NCBI GenBank assembly: GCA_029210045.1
Contig: JARGNX010000005.1
Location: 1 to 47,870, forward strand
DNA from: Coxiellaceae bacterium
GTDB lineage: Bacteria; Pseudomonadota; Gammaproteobacteria; Coxiellales; Coxiellaceae
Direction of reading: 5' to 3'
Length of the DNA: 47,870 nucleotides
Shown in pieces: positions 17,344 through 26,271 of the stretch. The translations under genes were made by a program, and so were the position numbers. The notes beneath the pieces were generated by a model. It was not told where the DNA came from and did not search any database. It was given only the letters and a program-made list of their open reading frames with translations. Within the stretch, counting starts at the first letter, position 1. Each line of letters opens with the position of its first letter.

Positions 17344-18234
17344 ATGAAACACAACAGCCGAAATTTCATTGGATATGGTCAACAGGGCGCCAACTTTAAA
17401 TGGCTTCATGGGGCACGTTTGGCGATTAATTTTATTATCAACTACGAAGCGGGTGCGGAACAATCACCAGCTCATGGTGATGCCTGCAGTGAATCTTATC
17501 TTACTGACATTCCTAGCTGTGTTGCGAGTGAGGGTGAAAGGCATTTGTCGTCTGAATCAATATTTGAATATGAGAGTCGTTGTGGAATTTGGCGATTGCA
17601 TGAGTTATTTGAGCAATACCAAGTACCGTTGACGATTTTTGCTTGTGGAAGAGCACTTGAGTGCAATCAACCATATTGTGATTATTTGCGTGACAGTCAA
17701 CACGAAGTAGCGGGGCATGGCTATCGTTGGATTAATTATCATAATGTTCCATTAGAAATGGAGCGTGAGCATATACAAAAAACTATCGCTATTATTGAAA
17801 AACAGACAGCTAAAAAAGTCTATGGTTATTATACCGGCCGTAAAAGCAATAACACAATTTCACTCTATAAAGATTTTAATTTACTGTATCACAGTGATAG
17901 TTATGCTGATGATCTGCCTTATAGGCAAGCTGATGACAAACAAACACCATTGGTGATTCCCTATAATTTAGTGACAAATGATTGTCGTTATGCTACAACA
18001 CCTGGTTTTGCGTGTGCGGAGCAATTTTATGCAGAACTTAAATCAGCATTTGATTTTCAATATCAGCAAGGAAAAACAAAACCACAGTTATTAACTATAG
18101 GTTTGCATCCACGCTTTTCTGGGAGGCCGAGTCGCGCGCAAGCGCTGAAGAAATTTGTTGATTTGATTAGCGCGCAACCAGATATTTGGATCTGTACGCG
18201 TGCTGATATTGCCCGCTATTTTATTAACGTATAA
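17344..18234 (+). CDS. PuuE-type polysaccharide deacetylase family protein (putative allantoinase)
   Basis: A metal-dependent hydrolase of the NodB/PuuE branch; PuuE enzymes open allantoin in purine catabolism. 296 residues, family length about 300. Near-diagnostic segments in order: NFIINYEAGAEQS, SESYLTDI, EYESRCGIWRL, EVAGHGYRWINYH, YYTGRKSNNT, SDSYADDLPY, IPYNLVTND, IGLHPRFSGRPSRAQALKKF and ICTRADIARY. Acid and His positions of the catalytic site look kept. Start: ATG at 17344; an in-frame GTG at 17329 is an alternative. A TATAAT box at 17332-17337 is so close to the ATG that a very short leader is possible. No other purine-catabolism gene is nearby, so the real substrate may differ. Confidence 0.85.
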   Translation: MKHNSRNFIGYGQQGANFKWLHGARLAINFIINYEAGAEQSPAHGDACSESYLTDIPSCVASEGERHLSSESIFEYESRCGIWRLHELFEQYQVPLTIFACGRALECNQPYCDYLRDSQHEVAGHGYRWINYHNVPLEMEREHIQKTIAIIEKQTAKKVYGYYTGRKSNNTISLYKDFNLLYHSDSYADDLPYRQADDKQTPLVIPYNLVTNDCRYATTPGFACAEQFYAELKSAFDFQYQQGKTKPQLLTIGLHPRFSGRPSRAQALKKFVDLISAQPDIWICTRADIARYFINV

Positions 18235-18385
18235 ATTGATTCACTTTTAGTGATGCTATTCTAGCCACCACCCCATTATTAACGCCATATTATTGATCAA
18301 ATCATTGGGTATGAAGAGCCTTGGTTGCTGCTATTAATAGCATTTGATATGCTTCCTTTAGTTCAAATGAGACGGAATGTTAGTA

Positions 18386-19219
18386 ATGGAACGGAAAAAT
18401 ATAGCCAGTAGTGCTAAATGGGAAAATATCGTTGGTTACTCTCGTGCGGTTTGTATCGGTCCGAATATTTCGGTCTCAGGTACTACAGCGACCAATGAGG
18501 AAGGCGATATTGTTGGCGTCGGCGATGCCTATGAGCAAACCATGCAGGCGCTGCGTAATATTCAAGCGGCCCTAAAAGAGGCGGGGGCAACATTAGAGCA
18601 TGTGATTCGAACCCGTATCTATGTTAGCAATATCGAAGACTGGGAAGCGGTAGGGCGTGCCCATGCTGAATTTTTTATGACGATCCGCCCAGCAGCTACT
18701 ATGGTGGAGATCAGTCGTTTTATATCATCTGACATTTTGGTTGAAATCGAAGCGGAAGCTTATTTAGATCCATTGATGATTCGCTTGGTCAAAGAAGAAG
18801 AGATCGAATGGATAAATGAAACGTATGTGATGCAAGGTTTTAATCCGTCAGAGTTTGAACGTGATATCCTTATTTTAGCCGAGAGTGATGGTAAGACGGC
18901 TGGTTTTGGTCGCTTAATAAAAATCGATAATGACAGTGTTGAGATGGGAGGTATTTATATTTTTCCTGAATTTCGTCATCGCAATTGCGCTAATCAAATC
19001 ATTACATATTTATTGGAGCGTTCTAATAAATGGAAAAATGTATATTGTGTACCGCCGCTGTCGATGTATTCGTTGTATGAAAATTTTGGTTTTAAGGCAT
19101 CAGACCACTTGGATACCGTACCTGAATTCATTATTAAAAAATACGACTGGGATCGCAGTAAGCAAAGCAATGATCAATCGTATTTAATCTTTAGGCATCG
19201 AAAAAATAGAAAATCATAA
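18386..19219 (+). CDS. Fusion of a RidA/YjgF-like domain and a GNAT acetyltransferase domain
   Basis: 277 residues in two domains. Residues 5-128 are RidA-like ([44 protein letters not shown]). In RidA the imine-deaminase Arg105 stands where this protein has Ala104 (RPAAT), so that activity is doubtful; the following VEIEA glutamate is kept. Residues 130-265 are GNAT-like: [32 protein letters not shown] (the acetyl-CoA loop in a divergent form, usually RxxGxG/A) and [12 protein letters not shown]. Start: ATG at 18386 with GACGGAA upstream; an ATG at 18377 lies too close to that site. Monocistronic. It may detoxify or modify a small amine, which is inference. Confidence 0.85.
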   Translation: MERKNIASSAKWENIVGYSRAVCIGPNISVSGTTATNEEGDIVGVGDAYEQTMQALRNIQAALKEAGATLEHVIRTRIYVSNIEDWEAVGRAHAEFFMTIRPAATMVEISRFISSDILVEIEAEAYLDPLMIRLVKEEEIEWINETYVMQGFNPSEFERDILILAESDGKTAGFGRLIKIDNDSVEMGGIYIFPEFRHRNCANQIITYLLERSNKWKNVYCVPPLSMYSLYENFGFKASDHLDTVPEFIIKKYDWDRSKQSNDQSYLIFRHRKNRKS

Positions 19220-19322
19220 GCTTTTCAAAAGTATTTATCGATTAGATAAATGCGGGTATTTCTTATTCTGAATAGTTGTTAGGCTGCGCATTGGCTTCGT
19301 AAAAGACGTGCCACTGCATGGC

Positions 19323-19339
19323 ATACCAAAATATGGTAT
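19323..19339. promoter_or_regulatory. Inverted repeat, likely autoregulatory operator of the toxin-antitoxin pair
   Basis: ATACCA and TGGTAT form 6-base arms with a 5-base AAATA spacer, ending seven bases before the toxin ATG at 19347. Toxin-first pairs with an HTH antitoxin usually carry such a dyad at their promoter. Confidence 0.45.
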
Positions 19340-19346
19340 ATTCACT

Positions 19347-19616
19347 ATGAATCAATATTCGGTAAGTGTGACAAAAAAGGCTTATAAGCAACTGGCTAGA
19401 ATGCCGGGATTTATTCAGGACTTGGTTGATTTAGCAATATATGACTTGGAAAAATTTGGACCGATGCCGGCATCTTAAGATGTTAAAAAAATTAGAAGAA
19501 ACGATTATCGCCTAAGATTAAATTATAGATATCGTATGCGATATCAAATTATGGATAAACAATTAGTGATTGTTATTTATTATATAGGACACCGGAAAAA
19601 TGCCTACAAAAAATAA
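19347..19616 (+). pseudogene. RelE/ParE-type toxin gene with an in-frame stop
   Basis: The frame reads KKAYKQLARMP, then DLEKFGPMPAS, a TAA at 19476-19478, and continues in the same frame with DVKKIRRNDYRLRLNYRYRM, VIVIYYIGHRKNAYKK. This is a complete RelE/HigB-type mRNA interferase of about 89 codons, with the Arg-rich and HRK motifs of the active site, split by one nonsense codon after residue 43. The rest of the frame is intact, so the loss looks recent. The antitoxin start at 19600 overlaps its end by 17 bases, the toxin-first order of higBA. Confidence 0.75.
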
Positions 19617-19980
19617 TGCGATTAAAATAAATCACGAATTAGCTGAAATTAAAGTGATACCGCATGGAGATATCAACCGTAATAAACTAAAACAATTGAT
19701 ATGTATGGCGCTTAATAGCTACATTGATAAAGACAATATTCCAGCAAACAAAGTACATGCAGACGCTAAAAAACGGCATGGTAAAAACTATCAAACCCCG
19801 GGCTATTATTTAAGGTTATATCGGTTGCGTGTTGATTTAACCCAGGCGCAACTAGCAGAAAATGTCTCAATATTGCAGCATCACCTATCTGAAATGGAAA
19901 ACAATAAACGCCCTATTGGTAAAAAATGTGCCATGAAATTAGCTGTAATCTTAAAGATCGACTATCATCAACTGCTATAA
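19600..19980 (+). CDS. HTH-Xre antitoxin-like protein, partner of the broken RelE toxin
   Basis: 126 residues. The C-terminal part (about 69-126) is an Xre/Cro helix-turn-helix: LRLYRLRVDLTQAQLAENVS, HHLSEMENNKRPIGKKCAMK, LAVILKIDYHQLL. The N-terminal half is basic and charged and would wrap the toxin. A CCGGAAAA ribosome region precedes the ATG, inside the end of the toxin frame. It should repress its own promoter at the dyad at 19323. With the toxin broken, it may persist only as a regulator. Converges with htpX, four bases apart. Confidence 0.78.
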   Translation: MPTKNNAIKINHELAEIKVIPHGDINRNKLKQLICMALNSYIDKDNIPANKVHADAKKRHGKNYQTPGYYLRLYRLRVDLTQAQLAENVSILQHHLSEMENNKRPIGKKCAMKLAVILKIDYHQLL

Positions 19981-19984
19981 AAAC

Positions 19985-20884
19985 TCATAAGCCTTTCTGT
20001 AACGCTTCAATACGCTTTTCTAAGGGTGGGTGACTAGCAAATAGAGCCATAAATGATTTATGCCCGTTGATCATCATGTTTTGCACCGACTTGCCGCGAT
20101 TATCTTGCGGTGCTCCTGGCTGACTTAATTGTTGTAAACGCTGTAGCGCACTAATCATGGCTTGCTTACCAACTAATTTAGCTGAGCCACGATCAGCACG
20201 AAATTCACGCCAGCGTGAGAAGGCCATAATAATCATACTGGCAAAAATACCAAATATGATTTGAAATAAAATGGCAATGCCGTAATACGCTAGCGAGCTT
20301 ATGCCGCCATTATCACCTTCGCCACGTGAGATAAATTGAGCAACTAAGTAGGCGGCAATACGAGAAAAGAAAAACACGAAAGTATTTAATACACCTTGTA
20401 ATAAAGCCATGGTGACCATATCGCCGTTAGTAACGTGTGTCATTTCATGGCCAAGCACACCGGTAACTTCCTCTTCAGTCATGCCGTTAATCAAGCCAGT
20501 CGAAACCGCGACTAAGGCATTATTTCGATTCCAGCCGGTCGCAAATGCATTGGGTTCAGGGCTATCGTAAATACCGACTTCTGGCATGCGCACGCCTGCT
20601 TTGGTCGCTAAATTCCTGATGGTATTGTATACAAAAGATTGTTGTGCGCCATTGGGGCTTTTTATAATTTGAATCTTGTAGGCCATTTTGGCCATCCACT
20701 TGGAAATAAGCAGTGAAATAAATGAACCGGCAAAGCCAACAATCGCAGACAATGCCATTAATGCACCATAGTCAATGCCGTGTTGCGTTAGGTAAGGCTG
20801 GATATTGAAGATCGCTAATATAATAGAGATCACCGCCATGATGGCGATGTTGGCTGCTACAAATAAAAACACACGTTTAAACAT
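19985..20884 (-). CDS. htpX: Protease HtpX, inner-membrane zinc metalloprotease
   Basis: M48 metallopeptidase that degrades misfolded membrane proteins in envelope stress, acting at the cytoplasmic face of the inner membrane. 299 residues, family length about 290. Residues 4-26 and 38-60 are N-terminal membrane segments, GHEMTHVTNGDM holds the zinc-binding HExxH (HEMTH), and a further membrane pair lies at about 150-205 around AYLVAQF and YYGIAILFQIIFGIFASM. FRADRGSAKLVG supplies the third zinc ligand (EFRAD). An AGGAAAAGAAG ribosome site precedes the ATG. Monocistronic, with its own upstream region of about 240 bases that I find empty of genes. Confidence 0.95.
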   Translation of the reverse strand: MFKRVFLFVAANIAIMAVISIILAIFNIQPYLTQHGIDYGALMALSAIVGFAGSFISLLISKWMAKMAYKIQIIKSPNGAQQSFVYNTIRNLATKAGVRMPEVGIYDSPEPNAFATGWNRNNALVAVSTGLINGMTEEEVTGVLGHEMTHVTNGDMVTMALLQGVLNTFVFFFSRIAAYLVAQFISRGEGDNGGISSLAYYGIAILFQIIFGIFASMIIMAFSRWREFRADRGSAKLVGKQAMISALQRLQQLSQPGAPQDNRGKSVQNMMINGHKSFMALFASHPPLEKRIEALQKGL

Positions 20885-21125
20885 ACTTCTTTTCCTCGGT
20901 TATCCATTGCATATATTATCGCTTATTGTATGTGATTTACGCAAGTGTTTGCTGGGAGCTAAGCCAGAATCAATAAGCGGAACAATGGTTTATCACAATC
21001 GTTTGTTTTTGTTCACTTATCATAGTGGGGCTCGCTGGGTGTTGATACCGTTAAGATGTTGTTTGTAGCATCATGACTATAATTTGATGAAGCTTGATAT
21101 ATATAGAATAGGTCCCGAGGTCAGT

Positions 21126-22994
21126 ATGAAAACGTGTAGTGTTAGTTGTGGTGTTGCTTCAGTTATATTAATCAGCATGAGTACGGTGGCATATGCAGAT
21201 GTGTCAGATTTTGCCGCTACTTTTAGGAATAATACCGGTCATAATTTGTTGTTACGCAGTGAGCATGATAAATCACTGACGTTAACTGTGCCTGTAGGTC
21301 AAACCATTGCGGTACCAAAATCAGGTTGGACGGCTGCGGGTGATAAGCATGTTTTTATTAGCGTAACGGGTAATAATAAAACGCTTTGCCATGCTGACCA
21401 TAAATACGGTACTAAATTTGATGTTGGTAATGGATGGGATGTTAATGGCGATGCTTGTCCGCTCGCCAGCCTTGAACCACCGCCGCCACCTCCACCGCCA
21501 GTAGGGGCGCCTACCTTTTCTAATATGCCTAATCAAATTGAGGTCATTGTTGGTAATAGTGTGACTTATACTGGATCGGTGAGTAATTCAAACGACACTA
21601 CTGAAGGTATTAATGTCAGCTTCTCGCCTACGTCGGCTGGAGGGGTTAGCGCGAACTACAGTGGAGGTACGATTACTTTTTCAGGGACCGGGAGTGCTGT
21701 GGGGAGTTATCGCATAGATACCACGGCAGTGAATAACGGCGGAACCAGTACCTTTGCTACTACCATCGTAGTATTGCCTGCCGCAGCACCAACGACTGTA
21801 CCGCGTACCATTAGCGCCTGGTTATATGATGCTTCTGGTGGTAAGACGGAGCCAGGACAGTTTGTCGATAATATCAAACGATGGAATGAGTTAGCTACCA
21901 ACCCAGGTGATAAATTAATTGAGTTGCATACGTATGGAACGGATATGGAAATGTACGGTGATGCACCGAACTTTTCTTTGGAGGCTTATTATACCTTGCC
22001 AACCAGTTTTAAAATGAATGGTGCTAATAATAAATCACTCTTAGTGGGACCTTATAATTTATTGTACTACCAGCAAGCGATCCCTGAATTGGCGCATATG
22101 ACACCGATAGTGGATGGCAGAACAGATGGTGAATATTTGGCACACTTTAATAGTATGTCTTTGATAGGTGCTGTAGATTATGCAGATTTACTATCCAGTC
22201 AGGCATGCATGGATGAGCGATTGGATGGTTTGCAGATTGATATTGAGCCATTAGACTTTGTTACAACAAATGGCACGAGCCAAATCCCCAATCAAGTAGC
22301 CTTTTATTTGAGAATGGCTGATAATTTTTCATCCATTTCAAAAGATCCCATGGTGCCAGCTCGCATTGGCGATATAGAGCGTGAAACCTTAAAATTGTGC
22401 AATACTAAGCATCGTTTTCTATCGGTGTTTACATTCGCCAGTAAAATTCAATCAGCTATTTTAAATAACAATGCTATGGCGGCTGAGGCTACATTAGATT
22501 TATTGAAACGCGATAATTTTATGGTCGTCGATTCTTTGTATGATTTACCACCCGGTACGACATCACCCCAAATGACTGACCCATTGGTCTATTTTAATTA
22601 TGTTAAGGAAGAGGTGAGAGCAATGGCTGATCTGGCTAATCAGCATAAGTTTAATTTTAAGTTTGCTATACCAGCCTCATGCTCATTTCATGAGTGTGGT
22701 ACCACCAGTGGTGGTGCGCATAAGCAGGTTGAGTATGCGGTGGCGGCTATAAATGCAATTGGTGCGATTAATGCCGAAGACCCACAAAAAATTTGTAATA
22801 GTCCTTACTTTAAAGGGGTCGCTGTTTGGGCATTTGATGTGCATGATGCTAATTGGGATGGGCAACTATTCAAAATAAGACCGCCCAGTGAAGAGGTGAT
22901 GCATGGGCTTCTGAAGCAAGGCACAATGTCTGTTAAAGGGCAGACGATGAAGACCGGCATAAGTCATGCGATTGGTTGTAATATTAACCAATGA
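21126..22994 (+). CDS. Secreted protein with an Ig-like domain and a GH18-like C-terminal domain
   Basis: 622 residues. Residues 1-24 are a signal peptide ending in VAYA. Residues 25-110 are a small beta domain (FRNNTGHNLLLRSEHD). A run of prolines at about 118-126 is a linker, followed by an Ig-like/cadherin-type domain (NQIEVIVGNSVTYTGS...SYRIDTTAVN). From residue 225 on the chain alternates strands and helices like a TIM barrel: LDGLQIDIE at D367-x4-D372-x-E374 resembles the GH18 chitinase motif DGxDxDxE, with Gln in place of the second Asp, and GVAVWAFDVHDANWDG resembles the last barrel strand. Start: ATG at 21126 with CCGAGGTC upstream, matching the signal peptide. Probably acts on extracellular glycans; GH18 assignment is inference. 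Confidence 0.72.
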   Translation: MKTCSVSCGVASVILISMSTVAYADVSDFAATFRNNTGHNLLLRSEHDKSLTLTVPVGQTIAVPKSGWTAAGDKHVFISVTGNNKTLCHADHKYGTKFDVGNGWDVNGDACPLASLEPPPPPPPPVGAPTFSNMPNQIEVIVGNSVTYTGSVSNSNDTTEGINVSFSPTSAGGVSANYSGGTITFSGTGSAVGSYRIDTTAVNNGGTSTFATTIVVLPAAAPTTVPRTISAWLYDASGGKTEPGQFVDNIKRWNELATNPGDKLIELHTYGTDMEMYGDAPNFSLEAYYTLPTSFKMNGANNKSLLVGPYNLLYYQQAIPELAHMTPIVDGRTDGEYLAHFNSMSLIGAVDYADLLSSQACMDERLDGLQIDIEPLDFVTTNGTSQIPNQVAFYLRMADNFSSISKDPMVPARIGDIERETLKLCNTKHRFLSVFTFASKIQSAILNNNAMAAEATLDLLKRDNFMVVDSLYDLPPGTTSPQMTDPLVYFNYVKEEVRAMADLANQHKFNFKFAIPASCSFHECGTTSGGAHKQVEYAVAAINAIGAINAEDPQKICNSPYFKGVAVWAFDVHDANWDGQLFKIRPPSEEVMHGLLKQGTMSVKGQTMKTGISHAIGCNINQ

Positions 22995-23057
22995 GACCAT
23001 TTTTTTATAGCGCATAGCTTGCTACAATAGATTTTTTGATTTAATTGAGAGCAGGCT

Positions 23058-23420
23058 ATGCCACATACCAATATTATGTATTCTAAACACTTTGCGAATT
23101 TTGATTTTGCGCCTTTGCTGCGAGCTATATCCTATGCCTATGTGACGCATTGTAAGGCGCAAGTATCAACGGCCTTGGGTTATACGACTCCATTGACCCA
23201 GGTAGTGGTTGCTGGTGAGGTGGAAGAGGATAAGGCTATTATCTGGATTCGATTAAAAATGAAGACGGGCCGTAATCAAGTGCAAAAAAATGCGTTGATG
23301 CTTGAAGTGCGTGATCTTTGTGAGCAGCTTCTTAGGCCTTATGCGCGTGCTAATGATATATTCTGCCAGCCACGTGTTGAATTGAGTGAATTATCTGCAG
23401 ATTATATGATGCTTGAATAA
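23058..23420 (+). CDS. 5-carboxymethyl-2-hydroxymuconate isomerase-like tautomerase
   Basis: 120 residues, similar in length and layout to CHMI (HpaF) of the tautomerase superfamily, whose N-terminal Pro acts as base. Seen: start MPHTNIMYS (family MPHxxxxYS), IWIRLKMKTGRNQVQKNALM (family lxxGRsxexkxxl) and PRVELSELSADYMM at the end. In known hosts CHMI belongs to homoprotocatechuate degradation, but no other gene of that pathway is here, so the true substrate is open. A TTGAGAGCAGGCT ribosome region precedes the ATG. It lies between the secreted GH18-like gene and an HTH gene, probably on its own transcript. Confidence 0.72.
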   Translation: MPHTNIMYSKHFANFDFAPLLRAISYAYVTHCKAQVSTALGYTTPLTQVVVAGEVEEDKAIIWIRLKMKTGRNQVQKNALMLEVRDLCEQLLRPYARANDIFCQPRVELSELSADYMMLE

Positions 23421-23530
23421 AATTTTTCAAAATGCGGTAAGAAATATCTATTTATATTCGTTAAGATGTGACTGCGTTGGTGGTTGACAAAGCTATCACT
23501 AAGCAATGCCATTTAGTCTTAGGGAATCCG

Positions 23531-23737
23531 ATGGAAGTTTATAGGTACTGCAATTTAGCCCAAGAAATTAAACGCATACGGTTACGTGAAAAAGTGAGTC
23601 AGGTGATATTTGCAAAAATACTTAATACTTCACCATCTACTATACGGCAATGGGAGCAGGGTAATAAGCACCCTAGAGGCACCTCACTAAAATTACTTAA
23701 TCTTGTAGCAGAGAAAGGTTTAGCGGTTTTGTTGTAA
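23531..23737 (+). CDS. Small Xre-family HTH protein (orphan antitoxin-like)
   Basis: 68 residues from the ATG at 23531, which has AGGGA five bases upstream; an in-frame GTG at 23468 would add 21 residues without a clear ribosome site. Sequence: EIKRIRLREKVSQVIFAKIL, NTSPSTIRQWEQGNKHPRG, LLNLVAEKGL. The WEQGxxxPxG pattern is typical of NadS/HigA2-type antitoxins and MqsA-like regulators. No toxin lies next to it: upstream is the tautomerase gene, downstream the convergent ctpA three bases away. Probably an orphan regulator left from a toxin-antitoxin pair. Confidence 0.75.
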   Translation: MEVYRYCNLAQEIKRIRLREKVSQVIFAKILNTSPSTIRQWEQGNKHPRGTSLKLLNLVAEKGLAVLL

Positions 23738-23740
23738 TAT

Positions 23741-25105
23741 CTAATTAACAGCACTCATGCCGCGTAGCATCATAATCGCTTCATACAGTTGATAGTCTTT
23801 TTTGGCGAGAGCGATATCAGCTTGGCGATTTTTCTTTAGCTGTTGTTCTTTTTTCTTGAAGTCATCTGCGTTTCCGTTGCCCAGATGATTTTCGTAGTCA
23901 GCCTCATCAATATCAATATACTTATCTAAGTCTTTTTGACTGACATTGAGTTGTGGTATGACTACATCAGGCTGAATGCCTTGGGCTTGGATGACACGTC
24001 CGGAAGGTGTGTAGTATAAGGCAGTTGTGAGCTTGATAGCGGTGGTTTTGCTGATAGGGATAACGGTTTGTACTGAACCCTTACCAAAGCTGCGTGTACC
24101 CATAATGATGGCGCGGCGATAATCTTGTAAGGCACCGGCGACAATTTCAGAAGCGGATGCTGAGCCACCATTAATTAATACAACCATGGGTACGCCAGGT
24201 AGCATATCGCCAGGGGTTGCCTTTAGGTAGTTGTCAGATGATGGGATGCGTCCTTTGGTATAGACGATATAGTCTTTGTATTTTTTGGTGAGTTTTTTCG
24301 AGTTTAAGAAGGCATCAGCAACATCTGCGCTGGCATCTAATAGGCCGCCAGGATTATTGCGCAGATCAAGGATAAAGCCTTTAAGCTTGCCGTTGCTTTG
24401 TTTCTTTAGCTTGGCAATGGCTTTTGTTAAGTTTTGCTTCAGTGGGCCTTGGAAGAAAATAATTCGAACATAGCCATAGTTGTTATCAAGCAATTTTGTT
24501 TTTAGGCTGGAGAAAAGAATTTTTTTACGAGTAATCTTAATTACTTTTGGTTTGTCGTTACCTTTGCGTACGATAGTTAAGGAAACGGTGGTACCTGGTT
24601 TGCCTTTAATACGGTTAATGGCTTCGAGAGTGGTTAGGTCGCGCACTAATTTTCCGTTAATTTTAACTATTAGGTCACCAGATTTAACGCCTGCTTTAAA
24701 GGCTGGAGTTTCGTCAATGGGGCTGACTACTTTTAGTAAGCCTTTATCAGTGGTTAGTTCGATGCCTATGCCGGTGTATTCACCAGATACGCTATTGTGT
24801 AATTCTTTTAATTCGTCAGTACTCAAGAATGTTGAGTGAGGGTCTAATTCAGACACCATGCCAGCAATGGCATTATTGAACAGTGTTTTGTCTTCCACAG
24901 GTTTAATATAGTAATGCTTGATAGCGGCAATGGCCGTGACAAATTGTTGGATATCCTCGAAGGGTAGAGACTCATGGCTATCATCGGCTAACGTTTGTTC
25001 GCTAGGTGCAACGGCCTTTTTTGGTGGCATTTTTTTGGGGCCGGCGGTAATGGAAAAAAATACGAAAGATAAGACGGTTACTGCGAGAAGTTTAATTATT
25101 TTCAT
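23741..25105 (-). CDS. ctpA: S41 carboxyl-terminal processing peptidase (CtpA)
   Basis: Periplasmic tail-specific serine protease. 454 residues. Residues 1-21 are a signal peptide. Residues 95-185 form a PDZ domain (GIGIELTTDKGLLKVVSPID, AGVKSGDLIVKINGK). The S41 catalytic domain holds GSASASE with the nucleophile Ser and FGKGSVQ with the base Lys; DLRNNPGG is also present. The C-terminus is a charged KKKEQQLKKN coiled region. An AAGGAAATTAAACC ribosome site precedes the ATG. It lies downstream of envC, 26 bases away, the usual gpmI-envC-ctpA order of gammaproteobacteria, pointing to a role in murein hydrolase control or envelope proteolysis. Confidence 0.95.
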   Translation of the reverse strand: MKIIKLLAVTVLSFVFFSITAGPKKMPPKKAVAPSEQTLADDSHESLPFEDIQQFVTAIAAIKHYYIKPVEDKTLFNNAIAGMVSELDPHSTFLSTDELKELHNSVSGEYTGIGIELTTDKGLLKVVSPIDETPAFKAGVKSGDLIVKINGKLVRDLTTLEAINRIKGKPGTTVSLTIVRKGNDKPKVIKITRKKILFSSLKTKLLDNNYGYVRIIFFQGPLKQNLTKAIAKLKKQSNGKLKGFILDLRNNPGGLLDASADVADAFLNSKKLTKKYKDYIVYTKGRIPSSDNYLKATPGDMLPGVPMVVLINGGSASASEIVAGALQDYRRAIIMGTRSFGKGSVQTVIPISKTTAIKLTTALYYTPSGRVIQAQGIQPDVVIPQLNVSQKDLDKYIDIDEADYENHLGNGNADDFKKKEQQLKKNRQADIALAKKDYQLYEAIMMLRGMSAVN

Positions 25106-25131
25106 GGTTTAATTTCCTTGTGCCCTATCAC

Positions 25132-26271
25132 TTATGCTTTTTGACACCATTTGTTTGGATTCAATGGCCTAGCGTTGTGTCTCAGTGCGAAGTATAGACC
25201 AGATTGATTATATCCGCCCGTCTTGCCAACGCTTGCGATGAGTTCGCCAGCATGCACTTTGTCGCCTACGCGCTTGAATAAGGATTGATTTCTGCCATAC
25301 AGTGTCATGTAGCCATTGCCATGGTTAATGATAAGTAGCAAGCCATAGCCAGCCAGCCACTTGGAGAAGATTACGCGACCATCAGCGATGGCGCGGACGT
25401 CTTGGCCGCTGGAGGCTTTGATCAGGACTCCGTCCCAAGTGAGCTCGCTACCATCGACGCTGCTGCCGTAACGTTTGCTAATGGTACCGGCGGTTGGCCA
25501 GTGCAGTTGCCCGCGTAGTTTGGCAAAGGCAAGGTTCGGGTTGTAGTTATTAACTTGCTTTGTTTGTGCTTGATTAACAATTTTTTCTAGACTGTGTTTG
25601 TTATTGACTAATCGCTGCAAGCGTTTTTGTTTGCTATTTATTTTTCTATTTAGTTGCGTGATGACGCGTTGGCGTTGTTTTAAGCTTTGGCTGTATTGTT
25701 GTTTTTCTGTTGCTTGCTTTTGTTGCAGTGCTTTTAGTTGTAAATTATGTTGGTTGATTTCAACTAGATTGTTATCTAATTTCGTAATGGTGTCTTTCCA
25801 TTGTTTAATGGTATTGATTCGCTGCTGATTAAAGTATTTATAATACATGAACATACGCTGCATATGCTCAGGGTTTTGCTGATTAAGTACCATTTTTAAT
25901 AAGGGTTGTTCACCCAGTTGATAGCTGCTGGCAATTTGTTGTGCTAATAATTTCTGCTGTTTTACAAGTTGACTTTTGTAGCCTTGATTTTGTTGTTGCA
26001 ATTTTAGTAGCTGTATCTGGGTGGATTTTAATTGCGTGCGATTTTGTTGCAGTTGCTCATTTAAACTCGAAAGGTGCGATTCAATAGTGGCGAGGTTAGT
26101 TTGTTGTTGGTTGAGTTTATTGGTGTCTTGGTCGAGTTTATTTTTAATGCGTTCGATTTGTTGATTGATTCTTTTTAGTCGCTTTTGTGAATTGGCGGCT
26201 AATGAGAAACTGATGGCGGATGCCAGTGTGCAGCTGATGAAAAATATAAGAAATCGTTTAGTCGTTTTCAA
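25132..26271 (-). CDS. envC: Murein hydrolase activator EnvC
   Basis: Periplasmic activator of septal amidases in cell division. 379 residues. An N-terminal signal peptide is followed by coiled coil from about 28 to 250, very rich in Gln, Leu and Lys, and by a C-terminal LytM domain from about 265. The LytM zinc residues are replaced: WDGVLI, MTLYGRN and LYFALRH take the places of the H...D, YxH and HxE motifs. This is expected for EnvC, which activates amidases and does not cut murein itself. The start is a TTG at 26271, inside the last codons of gpmI (14-base overlap), with GGAAGGA twelve bases upstream; translation is likely coupled to gpmI. Confidence 0.93.
   Translation of the reverse strand: MKTTKRFLIFFISCTLASAISFSLAANSQKRLKRINQQIERIKNKLDQDTNKLNQQQTNLATIESHLSSLNEQLQQNRTQLKSTQIQLLKLQQQNQGYKSQLVKQQKLLAQQIASSYQLGEQPLLKMVLNQQNPEHMQRMFMYYKYFNQQRINTIKQWKDTITKLDNNLVEINQHNLQLKALQQKQATEKQQYSQSLKQRQRVITQLNRKINSKQKRLQRLVNNKHSLEKIVNQAQTKQVNNYNPNLAFAKLRGQLHWPTAGTISKRYGSSVDGSELTWDGVLIKASSGQDVRAIADGRVIFSKWLAGYGLLLIINHGNGYMTLYGRNQSLFKRVGDKVHAGELIASVGKTGGYNQSGLYFALRHNARPLNPNKWCQKA

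Noticed and set aside
20805..21068. Plus-strand frame of 87 codons antisense to htpX
   Set aside because: Its first 80 bases are the htpX start region in antisense; the rest is a hydrophobic chance frame without a ribosome site.
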